From JAXDMK01 sp963790325 (GTDB lineage: Bacteria; Actinomycetota; Acidimicrobiia; Acidimicrobiales; AC-14): a stretch of DNA of 64,000 nucleotides. Below the pieces are notes generated by a model that saw nothing but the letters and a program-made list of their open reading frames with translations, was not told where the DNA came from and did no database searches. The position numbers were made by a program, and so were the translations under genes. The stretch is from the NCBI GenBank assembly GCA_963790325.1, contig CAWBNY010000003.1:558001-622000 (forward strand), written 5' to 3'. Of the stretch, positions 34,403-43,198 are shown one piece after another (within the stretch, counting starts at the first letter, position 1; each line of letters starts with the position of its first letter).

Positions 34403-35496
34403 CAGGTCCGGCGCACCGCCAGGATCGCGACGTCGTCCCGCAGCGGCACCGTGGCGAAGTCACGGGCGGCCGACAGCAGGCTCTTGCACAGCACGTCGGC
34501 CGTGACCCGGGGGTCTCGGCGCACGTGGGAGGCGATGCGGTCCTCCCCGAAGAGCTGGTCGCCGGCCCGGGCCTCGGCCAGCCCGTCGGTGTAGAGCAGC
34601 AGCAGGTCGCCCCGGTCGAGCGACAGCTCCCGGCTGACGTACGACGCCTTCGGGTCCAGCGTCAGCATGGGCCCGGTGGACCGCAGGGGCCGCACCTCGC
34701 CGTCGTGCCACAGCCAGGCCGGGGGGTGCCCGGCGGAGGCGTAGCGCAGGGTGTTGGCCGCCTGGTCGAACAGGACCACGCACATCGACACGAACTCCTC
34801 GGGTGCGGCCTGGGCCGAGATCACCACGTTGAGCTCCTCCAGCGCCTGGGCCGGGTCGCGGTACTGGCGGAGGAACACCCGCAGCAGGTACTTCACCTGG
34901 AAGGCGGTGATCGACGCCTCGATGCCGTGGCCGGAGACGTCGCCGATCACGGCCGCCAGCCGCTGCGGGCCGGTGGAGCACAGGTCGTAGAAGTCGCCCG
35001 CCATGAGCCCCGTGCCGGGCTCGTAGGCCCGACCCACCTCGAGGCCCTCGAACTCCGGCAGCTCGACCGGGGCCAGCCGGGCCGCCCACCGCCGGGGGGC
35101 CAGCTCCTCCTGGCTGAGCGTCTCCTCCGCCCGCCGCTCGAGGGTGGCCCGCTGCTCGAGCAGGGCCGCCTCCTCCAGGAACCGCCGCCCGTAGATCAGG
35201 GTCATGGCCAGGGGGATGGCCAGGAGGACGGCCAGCCCGCTGATCACCGCCGTGCCGGTGACCGACCCGATGGCGGCGATGAGCCCCGCCACCAGGTACA
35301 GGACGGTGTTGTGGACCTCCTTGCGGTACGCCGACCGGGCCAGGCCGGCGGCGACCGGGCTGGCGGCCTGGCCGGGCCCGCCGCTGCGGCTTATTCGTCG
35401 CCAGGAGCGGTGGAGGCGCAGGGCGGAACGCCCCCAGATGATCGCCGCAACCCCGCAGCCGACGGCCACGACCAAAAGGACCGGGTAGTCCGACAC
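34402..35496 (-). CDS. Membrane-anchored PP2C/SpoIIE-type phosphatase
   Basis: 364 residues. Two or three N-terminal membrane helices (about 5-25 and 65-105), a coiled-coil linker and a C-terminal SpoIIE domain with metal-binding blocks LMAGDFYDL, VIGDVSGHGIEAS, LLLLYTDGLAEAR and RDDVAILAVR. Such RsbU-like enzymes dephosphorylate anti-anti-sigma factors in stress signalling; no anti-sigma partners are encoded nearby. GTG 35496 is chosen because TAGCAT lies seven bases upstream; a TTG two codons earlier is possible. Confidence 0.88.
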   Translation of the reverse strand: MSDYPVLLVVAVGCGVAAIIWGRSALRLHRSWRRISRSGGPGQAASPVAAGLARSAYRKEVHNTVLYLVAGLIAAIGSVTGTAVISGLAVLLAIPLAMTLIYGRRFLEEAALLEQRATLERRAEETLSQEELAPRRWAARLAPVELPEFEGLEVGRAYEPGTGLMAGDFYDLCSTGPQRLAAVIGDVSGHGIEASITAFQVKYLLRVFLRQYRDPAQALEELNVVISAQAAPEEFVSMCVVLFDQAANTLRYASAGHPPAWLWHDGEVRPLRSTGPMLTLDPKASYVSRELSLDRGDLLLLYTDGLAEARAGDQLFGEDRIASHVRRDPRVTADVLCKSLLSAARDFATVPLRDDVAILAVRRT

Positions 35497-35503
35497 CGGC
35501 AAG

Positions 35504-35509
35504 ATGCTA
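35504..35509 (-). promoter_or_regulatory. -10 box (TAGCAT) of the SpoIIE-type phosphatase
   Basis: TAGCAT with seven bases to GTG 35496, a leaderless arrangement. It sits just before the stop of der. Confidence 0.4.
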
Positions 35510-35514
35510 TGCCC

Positions 35515-36819
35515 TCATCCGCTCCGGCGGCGGACACGGAACTTGAGCGGGGTCGGTCCGAAGCCGAAGTGCTCCCGGATCCGCCGCTCGAGGTAGCGGA
35601 TGTAGGGCGGGGTCAGGTCCCGGGTGGTGAACAGGATGAACGTGGGCGGGTCGGTGGTGCCCTGGGTGGCATAGAGGATCTTGCCGTCGGGGGCCTGCTG
35701 CTGGGCCTGGGCCGCCTGGATCACCTGGTTGAGCTCCCGGGTCGGCACCCGCCGGTGGTAGGCCTCGATGGATTCGTTGAGGGCGGGCAGCAGCTTGTGG
35801 GCTCCCTTGCCCGACAGGGCGCTCACCTTGAGGACGGGGGCGTAACCGAGGAACGCCAGGCGGTCCTCGACCGCGTCGACCACTGCGGCCCGGCCCTCGG
35901 CGTCGAGGAGGTCCCACTTGTTGAGGACGATCACCACCGGGCTGCCGGCGGCGTCGATGCGCTCGGCCAGGCGCTGGTCCTGGTGGGTGACGCCCTCGGT
36001 GGCGTCGACGACGAGGAGGGCGGCGTCGGCCTCGTCGATCGCCTGGAGAGCACGCACGAGCGAGTAGTACTCGGCCCCCTCGCCGATGCGGCTCTTGCGC
36101 CGCATACCGGCGGTGTCGATGAAGCGGATCGGCCCCTCCGGGGTCTCCACCACCGTGTCGATCGTGTCCCGGGTGGTCCCCGGCAGGTCGTGGACGATGG
36201 ACCGCTCGGAGCCGATCAGCCGGTTGAACAGGGTGGACTTGCCCACGTTGGGCCGTCCGACGATGGCCACCCCCGGGACCTTGGGGACGGTCGCCTCCTG
36301 CTCCGCCTCGACCACTTCCTCCGGCAGGTTGGCCACGACCGCGTCGAGGAGGTCGCCGCTCATCCGGCCGTGGATGGCGCTCACCGGGTAGGGGTCGCCC
36401 AGGCCCAGGCGGGCGAACGCCCAGGCGTCGGACTCCCGGGCCGCGCCGTCGACCTTGTTGGCCACCACCAGCACCGGTCGCCCCGAGCGGCGGAGGATGT
36501 CGGCCACCCGGTCGTCCTCGTCGGTGACGCCGACGGTGGTGTCGAGGACGAACAGCACCACGTCGGCCGCCTTCATGGCCTGCTCCGCCTGCCGGCTGAC
36601 CTGCTCGTCGAGGGCGTCGCCGCCGGCCAGCCACCCGCCGGTGTCGACCAGGAGGAAGTCGCGCCCGGCCCAGTCGGCCTCGACCTCCTTGCGGTCGCGG
36701 GTGACGCCCGGCCGCTCCTCGACGATCGTCTCCCGGCGCCCGATGATGCGGTTGACCAGGGTCGACTTGCCCACGTTGGGACGGCCGACAACGGCCACGA
36801 CGGGAAGGGTCGGCGCCAT
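35515..36819 (-). CDS. der: GTPase Der (EngA), ribosome assembly
   Basis: 434 residues with two GTPase domains in tandem, the hallmark of Der. Each starts with GRPNVGKST (about residues 12 and 177); switch motifs GVTRDRK and GTTRDTI, G3 DTGGW and DTAGM, G4 NKVD and NKWD. A KH-like domain (PTFILFTTRDLTPPYIRYLE) closes the protein. It assists 50S subunit maturation in the cytoplasm. The ATG shares a base with the stop of the DUF512 gene (TGATG), a classical neighbour. Confidence 0.96.
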   Translation of the reverse strand: MAPTLPVVAVVGRPNVGKSTLVNRIIGRRETIVEERPGVTRDRKEVEADWAGRDFLLVDTGGWLAGGDALDEQVSRQAEQAMKAADVVLFVLDTTVGVTDEDDRVADILRRSGRPVLVVANKVDGAARESDAWAFARLGLGDPYPVSAIHGRMSGDLLDAVVANLPEEVVEAEQEATVPKVPGVAIVGRPNVGKSTLFNRLIGSERSIVHDLPGTTRDTIDTVVETPEGPIRFIDTAGMRRKSRIGEGAEYYSLVRALQAIDEADAALLVVDATEGVTHQDQRLAERIDAAGSPVVIVLNKWDLLDAEGRAAVVDAVEDRLAFLGYAPVLKVSALSGKGAHKLLPALNESIEAYHRRVPTRELNQVIQAAQAQQQAPDGKILYATQGTTDPPTFILFTTRDLTPPYIRYLERRIREHFGFGPTPLKFRVRRRSG

Positions 36820-38183
36820 CAGGACGCCAGGGCCCGGCGCAGCGAGCCCCCATCGGTGGGGACGATCTCCACCGGCCGGGGGAGGTCGGCGGGGCTGGTG
36901 CCGTCGAGGAACAGGCCGTTGGACAGGCAGACGTCGGGGAGGAGGTAGCGGTGGCCCTCGGGCTGGTCGGCCAGGGTGCGGGCCACGTCCTCCCCCACCA
37001 GCAGCCCGGTGACGCCGATGTTGCCGCCGAAGAACCGGTTCTCCACCGGGACCACCCGCACTCCGGGCCGGTCGGCCAGGAGGGGTGCGAGGACCCGCGC
37101 CCCGTAGGTGCCGGTGAGGACGGCCACGGGTGCGCCGCGCCGGGGCCGCAGGGTGACCGAGCCGTCGGCCCGCGGCGCCCGGTAGCCCTCCGGCGGGGCC
37201 CCGTCGACCCAGGCGAAGAAGCCGGGCTGGACCCCGACGGCGTGGCCGTCGCGACCGTTCGGCGACGCGCCGGACAGCTCGAGCTCGAACACCCGGGCCA
37301 TGCCCACACCGTCCTCGTGCATGGGGAAGCCCTCGTACGACTCGGGGTCGGGGAACGGCCGCCCGGCGAGCAGGTAGTACTCGTCGGCGGCGAAGGCGAC
37401 CCGCCGGCCGAGGCAGGTGAGGAACACCGACTGCCAGTCCTCCACCAGGTCGACGACGGCGGCCGCCTCCTGCGCCGTGTGGCTCCGCATCGAACCCTCG
37501 GCCGAGTACCGGCTGACCCCGAGGGGGACCACGCAGACGGTGGCCAGCTCCGGGTACTGGTCGAGGACGCCGGCCAGGGTGTCGTCGAGGATCGCCCCGT
37601 CGTTGACCCCCGGGCACACCACGACCTGGCCGTGGACCTCGATGCCGGCGTCGAGCAGGGCCCGCAGCCAGCGCAGGCTGGTTGCCCCCCGCCGGTTGCG
37701 CAGCATCCGGGACCGGACCTCGGGGTCGGTGGCGTGGATGCTCACGTTGAGCGGGCTGAGGCGCTCGGTGACGACCCGTTCGAGGTCGAGCTCGGTGAAG
37801 CGGGTGAGGGTGGTGTAGTTGCCGTAGAGGAACGAGAGCCGGTAGTCGTCGTCCTTCACGTAAAGGCTGGGGCGGAGGCCCTTGGGCAGCTGGTAGATGA
37901 AGCAGAACTCGCAGTGGTTGTCGCACGTCCGGACCTGGTCGAAGAGGGCGGAGGACACCTCGGCCCCGAGGGGCACCCCCTCCGCCTTGGGGACGGCGAC
38001 GGTGGTGGCCAGCCCGCCCCGTCGCACGTCGAGCTCGAGGTCGGCCTCGTCGGCGAGGAGGCGCCACTCGATGACGTCCCGGGGGGCGCGCCCGTCGATG
38101 GCGAGCACCTCGTCGCCCGGGAGGAGGCCGGCGGCGGCGGCCGGCGATCCGGGCGCGACGGCAACGACCACGGGCACGGACAT
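36819..38183 (-). CDS. DUF512 radical-SAM/PDZ protein
   Basis: 454 residues. An N-terminal PDZ-like segment (GSPAAAAGLLPGDEVLAIDG) is followed by a radical-SAM-type barrel with the cluster motif CDNHCEFCF near residue 90 and ending with the DUF512 domain (FFGGNIGVTGLLVGED). The family commonly lies beside der, as here, and has been proposed to act in ribosome or Fe-S biology, but its reaction is unknown. ATG 38183 is the start that leaves the PDZ domain complete; the frame runs open upstream across ispH. Confidence 0.9.
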   Translation of the reverse strand: MSVPVVVAVAPGSPAAAAGLLPGDEVLAIDGRAPRDVIEWRLLADEADLELDVRRGGLATTVAVPKAEGVPLGAEVSSALFDQVRTCDNHCEFCFIYQLPKGLRPSLYVKDDDYRLSFLYGNYTTLTRFTELDLERVVTERLSPLNVSIHATDPEVRSRMLRNRRGATSLRWLRALLDAGIEVHGQVVVCPGVNDGAILDDTLAGVLDQYPELATVCVVPLGVSRYSAEGSMRSHTAQEAAAVVDLVEDWQSVFLTCLGRRVAFAADEYYLLAGRPFPDPESYEGFPMHEDGVGMARVFELELSGASPNGRDGHAVGVQPGFFAWVDGAPPEGYRAPRADGSVTLRPRRGAPVAVLTGTYGARVLAPLLADRPGVRVVPVENRFFGGNIGVTGLLVGEDVARTLADQPEGHRYLLPDVCLSNGLFLDGTSPADLPRPVEIVPTDGGSLRRALAS

Positions 38184-38240
38184 GGCGCCCAGGATACGCC
38201 GGGGGTGCCGGTAGCCCGACGGTGGCCCCCGGCAGCACGC

Positions 38241-38290
38241 CAACCGGTGACACGTTCCGTGGCCCGGACCCCGGGATGTGTCACCGGTTC
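38241..38290. repeat. Dispersed palindromic repeat, copy 1
   Basis: AACCGGTGACAC and GTGTCACCGGTT form a 12-base perfect stem around a G/C-rich, partly palindromic centre. It lies between the divergent DUF512 and ispH starts, and its reverse complement resembles the repeat at 44647. Confidence 0.75.
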
Positions 38291-38303
38291 GATCAGGCGG
38301 GCC

Positions 38304-38309
38304 TAGCCT
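38304..38309 (+). promoter_or_regulatory. -10 box (TAGCCT) of ispH
   Basis: TAGCCT with six bases to ATG 38316; fits a leaderless transcript. Confidence 0.45.
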
Positions 38310-38315
38310 GGGACC

Positions 38316-39356
38316 ATGGGCGTCGACCGGGTGCTGCTGGCCGCGCCGCGCGGGTTCTGTGCCGGCGTGGAGATGGCGATCAAGGCTTTGGCCTGGATGG
38401 TGCGGGTCTTCGAGCCGCCGGTGTACTGCTTCCATGAGATCGTCCACAACCAGCTGGTGGTCGACCGCTTCCGCCGCCTGGGCGTGATCTTCGTCGACGA
38501 CGTGGCCGAGGTGCCGGACGGGGCGCCCCTGATGCTCAGCGCCCACGGTTCCGCCCCCGAGGTGGTGGCCGCGGCCCGGGCCCGGGTGGGCGGGTTCGTC
38601 ATCGACGCCGTCTGCCCCCTCGTCACCAAGGTCCACCACGAGGTCAAGGTGCGGGCGGGGAAGGGGTACTCGATCGTCTACGTCGGCCACGAGGGCCACG
38701 ACGAGGCGGTGGGCACGATGGCCGTGGCGCCGACGTCGATCCACCTGGTGGAGTCGGAGTCCGATGTCGAGGCCATGGCCGACCCCAGCGGGCCGGTGGC
38801 CCTCCTGGCCCAGACCACGCTCAGCCACCACGACTGGGCCGACGTCCTCGACGCCACCCGCAGGCGCTTCCCCGACCTGTGGATGCCCTCCCGGAGCGAC
38901 CTGTGCTTCGCCACCACCAACCGTCAGTCCGCGCTCACCGAGATCGCCCGCGCGGCCGATGCCATCGTCGTCATAGGGTCGGCCAACTCGTCCAACACGG
39001 TGGCCCTGGCCAAGGTGGCCAAGGCCGCCGGCTGCCCGCGGGTCTACCGGGTCAATCGGGCCGAGGAGCTGCCCGACGACCTGTCGGGCGTGGTCGGGGT
39101 CACCGCCGGGGCGTCGGCCCCCGAGGAGCTGGTGCGGGCCGTCATCGACCGGCTGGCGCCCGAGCACGGCGTCGAGCTGGTGTCGGTCACCGACGAGGAC
39201 GAGTACTTTCCCCCGCCGCGCGAGCTCCGGGAGCTCATGACGGCCCTCGACGTGGTGGTGAGCGTCACCCTCGGCGGGGAGGTACCGGCCGTGTCGCCCT
39301 TCGTCGACGACCGGGTCGTGGCCGCCAGCGACGTCCTCGACGCGCTGGCTACGTGA
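38316..39356 (+). CDS. ispH: 4-hydroxy-3-methylbut-2-enyl diphosphate reductase
   Basis: 346 residues. It catalyses the last step of the non-mevalonate isoprenoid pathway, making IPP and DMAPP. Three conserved cysteines bind the [4Fe-4S] cluster: C15 in RGFCAGV, C100 in DAVCPLVTKVH and C197 in SDLCFATTNRQ. Other family blocks: GHEGHDEAVGT and QTTLSHHDW. A palindromic repeat and a TAGCCT box lie directly upstream. The 3' end overlaps the convergent membrane-protein gene by 8 bases. Confidence 0.96.
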   Translation: MGVDRVLLAAPRGFCAGVEMAIKALAWMVRVFEPPVYCFHEIVHNQLVVDRFRRLGVIFVDDVAEVPDGAPLMLSAHGSAPEVVAAARARVGGFVIDAVCPLVTKVHHEVKVRAGKGYSIVYVGHEGHDEAVGTMAVAPTSIHLVESESDVEAMADPSGPVALLAQTTLSHHDWADVLDATRRRFPDLWMPSRSDLCFATTNRQSALTEIARAADAIVVIGSANSSNTVALAKVAKAAGCPRVYRVNRAEELPDDLSGVVGVTAGASAPEELVRAVIDRLAPEHGVELVSVTDEDEYFPPPRELRELMTALDVVVSVTLGGEVPAVSPFVDDRVVAASDVLDALAT

Positions 39357-40077
39357 CGGTGAAGGTGGCGGACACCTCGACCGGCGGGCCGTCGAAGCTC
39401 CACCTGACCGTCGCCCGGTAGCTGCCGGGAACGCTTGCGGCCCAGGAGACGGGCTGGGTGAGGGTCTGGCCGGCGGCGAAGGGCGTGTCCTCGAAGGCGT
39501 CGGCGATGAGCACGCTCCCGGGGACGACCTGGTTCCCGTCCAGGTCGGTGATCTCCTGGCCGGCGGTGTAGCTGTAGTAGAAGCAGGGCCCGCCCGACGT
39601 GTTGCGGAGGACGGCCTCACCGGTCACCGGCTCACCGGCGGCGAACGTCGGAGCCATGGTGATGGCGGCCTGCAGGACGGCGGGGCCGCAGCGGGGCTGG
39701 GCCGGGCCGGGCGGAAGGGTCGTGGCCGGAGCCGCGGTGGTGACGGTGGGCTCGACCTCGGTGGTCACCGGGACGAGGGTGGTGGCGGTGGTCTCGACGG
39801 TGGGGCCGGGGACCTCGACGGCGAATATCGTCCCGCCGGTGGCGGGGCCGGCGTGGGCGCCGGTGGTGGTCGACCGGCCGGCGGTGGCCAGCTCGGTGGT
39901 GGGCTCGCCCGTCCCGACGACGGTCACCAGGCCGACGAGGGCCAGCGAGGCGAGACCGCCACCCAGGCCGGCGGCGGCGCGCCGCCGGCGGCGGATGCGC
40001 TCGCCCCGGCGGACGACGTCGCCCAGCAGCTCGTCGCGTGAACGGTTCGGCCCGACGTCGTCATGATTCCAAGCCAA
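39349..40077 (-). CDS. Single-pass membrane protein paired with an ECF sigma factor
   Basis: 242 residues: a short cytoplasmic N-terminus, a basic stretch (RRGERIRRRRRA), one membrane helix (AAAGLGGGLASLALVGLVTV), a Thr/Pro-rich linker and an Ig-like outer domain resembling BsuPI-type inhibitors (GEAVLRNTSGGPCFYY ... GSYRATVRWSFDG). The start overlaps the end of the sigma-factor gene by 17 bases, the usual layout of a sigma factor with its membrane regulator. The N-terminus is short for a ZAS-type anti-sigma domain and has no HxxxCxxC, so that role is inference. Confidence 0.65.
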   Translation of the reverse strand: MAWNHDDVGPNRSRDELLGDVVRRGERIRRRRRAAAGLGGGLASLALVGLVTVVGTGEPTTELATAGRSTTTGAHAGPATGGTIFAVEVPGPTVETTATTLVPVTTEVEPTVTTAAPATTLPPGPAQPRCGPAVLQAAITMAPTFAAGEPVTGEAVLRNTSGGPCFYYSYTAGQEITDLDGNQVVPGSVLIADAFEDTPFAAGQTLTQPVSWAASVPGSYRATVRWSFDGPPVEVSATFTVT

Positions 40078-40588
40078 CCGGGACCACCTCCTCGATGCCG
40101 GGACCGAGGCGGGCGCGCAGGGCGCCCAGGCCGCGGTGGATGTGGGTCTTGACGCTCCCCACCGAGATGCCGAGGGCGACCGCCACCTCGCCGTCGCTCA
40201 GGTCGCCCAGGTAGCGGAGGGCGACGGCCTGGCGCTGGCGGCGGGGCAGGGACCCGAGGGCGGCCACCAGGGCCATCCGCAGCACCACCAGGTCGTCGGC
40301 GTGGGGGCCGGCGGGGCCGGTGCCGGCCGCGGGCGTGACGATCACGTCCGGGCGGCGGCGGACGCGGTCGACGGCCAGGTTGGCGGCCACCCGCAGCACC
40401 CATCCGTCCCGGTGCTCGAGGCCGGCCACCCGGGGCCAGTGGGCGTAGGCGCGGGCCAGGGCCTCGGCCGCGATGTCCTCGGCCACGTCGGTGTCGCCGA
40501 CCAGGCGGCGGGCGAGCCTGAAGGCGCGGAGGAACAGGTCGTCGAAGGCGTCCTCGAATCCCTCAGCTGTCGCCGTCGCCCGGGTCAC
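40061..40588 (-). CDS. ECF-type RNA polymerase sigma factor
   Basis: 175 residues with sigma region 2 (DLFLRAFRLARRLVGDTDVA, then DIAAEALARAYAHW) and region 4 (LPRRQRQAVALRYLGDLSDG, VGSVKTHIHRGLGALR). It is in the SigE/SigM-like (sigma-70 family) group that directs promoters for membrane or stress responses. Coupled by a 17-base overlap to the membrane protein downstream. GTG 40588 is the first start in the frame. Confidence 0.9.
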   Translation of the reverse strand: MTRATATAEGFEDAFDDLFLRAFRLARRLVGDTDVAEDIAAEALARAYAHWPRVAGLEHRDGWVLRVAANLAVDRVRRRPDVIVTPAAGTGPAGPHADDLVVLRMALVAALGSLPRRQRQAVALRYLGDLSDGEVAVALGISVGSVKTHIHRGLGALRARLGPGIEEVVPVGLES

Positions 40589-40591
40589 ACC

Positions 40592-41332
40592 CTAGGAAAC
40601 GTCGGACCGGGGTACTTGGTTGACACCGCCCCCAGGATTTTCTGCGGGACTTCGGCCCTCGGCCTGGTCGAGCAGGCGCTGCAGCTCCCGCTGGAGCGCG
40701 TGGGTGAGCTCGTGGACGGACCTGCGGGGCGGGTGGCGGCGGCCCTCGGGCAGCGGTGGCGGGTGGATCGGCGGGCCCACGATGACCCGCACTTTCACCG
40801 GCCGGGGGAACCGGGCCCCCTTCGGCATCGACCGCTCGGTGCCGCCGATACCCACCGGGACGATGGGGACCCCCGCCCGGCTGGCCACGAAGGCCGCCCC
40901 CTCGAACAGCTCCTCCACCACCGGCCCCGATCGGCGGGTGCCCTCGGGGAAGAGGACGAGGCCGTCGCCCTCGCCCAGGACCTCGATGGTGCGGTTGAGG
41001 GCCTGGCGGTCGGCCGTCCCCCTCGAGACGGGGTAGGCGCCCATGGCGGCGATGACCCGTCCGAACCGGGGGTACTTCCACAGCGACTCCTTGCCCATGT
41101 ACCGCATGCGCCGCTTGGTGACGACCGACATGAGGGCGAAGTCGAGGTTGGAGCGGTGGACGGGGGCGAGGACGAAGGCGCCGGTGGCGGGCACGTTGTC
41201 GAGCCCCTGGTACGAGGCCCGGAAGTACAGCCGGCTGAGGATCGACGTGGCGTTGCGCACGAACCAGTACAGGACGCGGCCGACCAGGCGGCTGACACTC
41301 GGGCGCTTCCACCGGCGGAGGCGCTCGATCAC
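40592..41332 (-). CDS. 1-acyl-sn-glycerol-3-phosphate acyltransferase-like (PlsC family)
   Basis: 246 residues. Acyltransferase motifs: HRSNLDFAL (H-x4-D, catalytic), LFPEGTRR (block III) and VPIVPVGIGG (block IV). It probably transfers an acyl chain to lysophosphatidate at the membrane, an early phospholipid step. The GTG overlaps the stop of cmk in GTGA, making it the last gene of the aroH-tyrA-aroA-cmk operon. The frame continues 5' into cmk without relevance. Confidence 0.9.
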   Translation of the reverse strand: MIERLRRWKRPSVSRLVGRVLYWFVRNATSILSRLYFRASYQGLDNVPATGAFVLAPVHRSNLDFALMSVVTKRRMRYMGKESLWKYPRFGRVIAAMGAYPVSRGTADRQALNRTIEVLGEGDGLVLFPEGTRRSGPVVEELFEGAAFVASRAGVPIVPVGIGGTERSMPKGARFPRPVKVRVIVGPPIHPPPLPEGRRHPPRRSVHELTHALQRELQRLLDQAEGRSPAENPGGGVNQVPRSDVS

Positions 41333-41928
41333 CGGAGCAGGCCCACGATGTGGTCGACGACCTCGTCGACGGTGAGCCCGGTGCTGTCGACCACCACCGC
41401 CCCGTCCGGGATGACCAGCGGGGAGACGGCTCGGGTGGAGTCGATGCGGTCGCGGCGGCGGACGGCGTCGGCGTCCTCGTCGTCGGAGCGACGGCGAGCC
41501 CGCTCCTCGGGGGTGGCGGTGAGGAAGACCTTGAGCTCGGCGTCGGGGAACACCACGCTGCCGATGTCCCGTCCCTCGACGACGGCGCCGCCGTGGTCGG
41601 CGACCCACTGCCGCTGGAGGGCGACCAGCCGGGCCCGGACCTCGGGGATGGCCGCCACCCGGCTCACCGTCCGCCCGACCTCGGGGGCCCGCATCTCGGC
41701 GGTGAGGTCCTCCCCGTCGACCACGATCCGGCCGCGGTCGATCTCGATGTGGACGCGGTGGGCGAGCTCGGCCGGGTCGACGCCGTCGCCGGCCCGAAAG
41801 ACCGCAGCCGCCACCGCCCGGTACATGGCGCCCGTCTCCAGGCAGTCGAGGCCCAGGCGGTCGGCCACGGCCCGGGCCACGGTGGACTTGCCCGACCCCA
41901 CCGGCCCGTCGATGGCGATCACCCGCAT
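41329..41928 (-). CDS. cmk: Cytidylate kinase
   Basis: 199 residues. Phosphorylates CMP/dCMP using ATP. The P-loop is IDGPVGSGKSTVARAVADRL at residues 6-25; CMP-binding blocks follow: LETGAMYRA, VVEGRDIGSVVFPDAELKVF and ARRRSDDE (lid). The length is slightly short for the family (about 220), mainly in the NMP-bind insertion. ATG 41928 follows the aroA stop by seven bases. Confidence 0.94.
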   Translation of the reverse strand: MRVIAIDGPVGSGKSTVARAVADRLGLDCLETGAMYRAVAAAVFRAGDGVDPAELAHRVHIEIDRGRIVVDGEDLTAEMRAPEVGRTVSRVAAIPEVRARLVALQRQWVADHGGAVVEGRDIGSVVFPDAELKVFLTATPEERARRRSDDEDADAVRRRDRIDSTRAVSPLVIPDGAVVVDSTGLTVDEVVDHIVGLLR

Positions 41929-41935
41929 GGCCGCC

Positions 41936-43198
41936 TCACTGGCCCACGCACCGGCGGAGGTCCTCCTCGAAGCCGGGGTAGCTGGTGGCGACCGCGTCCC
42001 AACCGTCGACGACGGTGTCGCCGGTGGCGGCCATGCCCGCCACCGCCATCGCCATCGCCACCCGATGGTCGCCGTGGGACCGGACGTGGGCCCCATGGAG
42101 CCCCCCCGTGCCGGTGACGGTGAGACCGTCGTCGGTCGGCTCGACCTTGCCCCCCAGGGCGGACAGCTCGCGGGTGACGGTGGCCACCCGGTCGCTCTCC
42201 TTGACCCGCAGCTCGCCCGCCCCCTTGAACGTGGTGGTGCCCTCGGCGAAGGCGGCGGCCACCGCCAGGACCGGGATCTCGTCGATCAGGCCGGGGATCT
42301 GGTGGGCCTCGACGTCGGTCCCGTGGAGGTCGGGCGAGTGGCGGGCCCGCACCGACCGCTCCCCCACCAGCTCCACGTCCGCGCCCATGGCGTCGAGGAC
42401 GTCGAGGAAACCGGAACGGGCCGGGCCGAGGTACACGTCGTCGAGCGTAAGTTCGCTCCCCGGGACGATGCAGGCGGCGACCACCCAGAACGCGGCGTGG
42501 GACGGGTCGCCGGGGATGTCGAGCTCGAAGGGGTGGAGGACCGACGGGCGGAGGCGGACGGTGCGGCCGTCACCCGCCTCGGTGACCTCGATGTCGGCGC
42601 CGGCGGCGCCGAGCATCTCCTCGGTGTGGGCCCGGGTGGGACGGGTCTCCCGCACCACTGTCTCCCCGCCGGCGCCCAGTCCGGCGAGGAGGACGGCCGA
42701 TTTCACCTGGGCGCTGGCCACGGGCATGTCGTAGTCGATGCCGCGGAGCTGGCCGCCCCGGATGGTGAGGGGCGGCAGGCGGCCTCCGTTCCGGCCGTCG
42801 ACCCTGGCCCCCATGCGGCGGAGGGGGTCGGCCACCCGGTCCATCGGCCGGCGGGCGATGGACGCGTCGCCGGCGAGGACGGTGAGCCAGTCGAAGCCGG
42901 CGCACAGCCCGGCGAGGAGGCGGATGGTGGTGCCCGAGTTGCCGACGTCGACCACCCCGGCGGGCTCGTGGAGGAGCGACCGCCCGCCGGTGACCAGGTG
43001 GCCGTCGACGACCGCGCCCAGGGCCTGGACGGCAGCGGCGGTGGCGGCCACGTCGGCGCCGGTCGACAGCCCCCGGACCACGGAGATGCCCTCGGCCAGG
43101 GCCGCCAGGAGCAGCGCCCGGTGGGAGATCGACTTGTCGCCCGGCACCCGAACCCGTCCCCGCAGCGGCCGGCCGCCGGCGACGCGCAGGGCGGTCAC
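41936..43198 (-). CDS. aroA: 5-enolpyruvylshikimate-3-phosphate synthase
   Basis: 420 residues, the two-lobed EPSP synthase of the shikimate pathway, adding PEP to shikimate 3-phosphate. Visible motifs: GDKSISHRALLLAALAEG at the N-terminus, VGNSGTTIRLLAG, RPMDRVADPLRRMGA, KESDRVATVTRELSALGG and GDHRVAMAMAVAG. The start overlaps the stop of tyrA by four bases, within the aromatic operon. Confidence 0.96.
   Translation of the reverse strand: MTALRVAGGRPLRGRVRVPGDKSISHRALLLAALAEGISVVRGLSTGADVAATAAAVQALGAVVDGHLVTGGRSLLHEPAGVVDVGNSGTTIRLLAGLCAGFDWLTVLAGDASIARRPMDRVADPLRRMGARVDGRNGGRLPPLTIRGGQLRGIDYDMPVASAQVKSAVLLAGLGAGGETVVRETRPTRAHTEEMLGAAGADIEVTEAGDGRTVRLRPSVLHPFELDIPGDPSHAAFWVVAACIVPGSELTLDDVYLGPARSGFLDVLDAMGADVELVGERSVRARHSPDLHGTDVEAHQIPGLIDEIPVLAVAAAFAEGTTTFKGAGELRVKESDRVATVTRELSALGGKVEPTDDGLTVTGTGGLHGAHVRSHGDHRVAMAMAVAGMAATGDTVVDGWDAVATSYPGFEEDLRRCVGQ

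Noticed and set aside
35515..38253. A 912-residue protein joining the DUF512 region and der
   Set aside because: Its 5' half is a shadow frame of the DUF512 gene; the der start and the TGATG overlap are clear.
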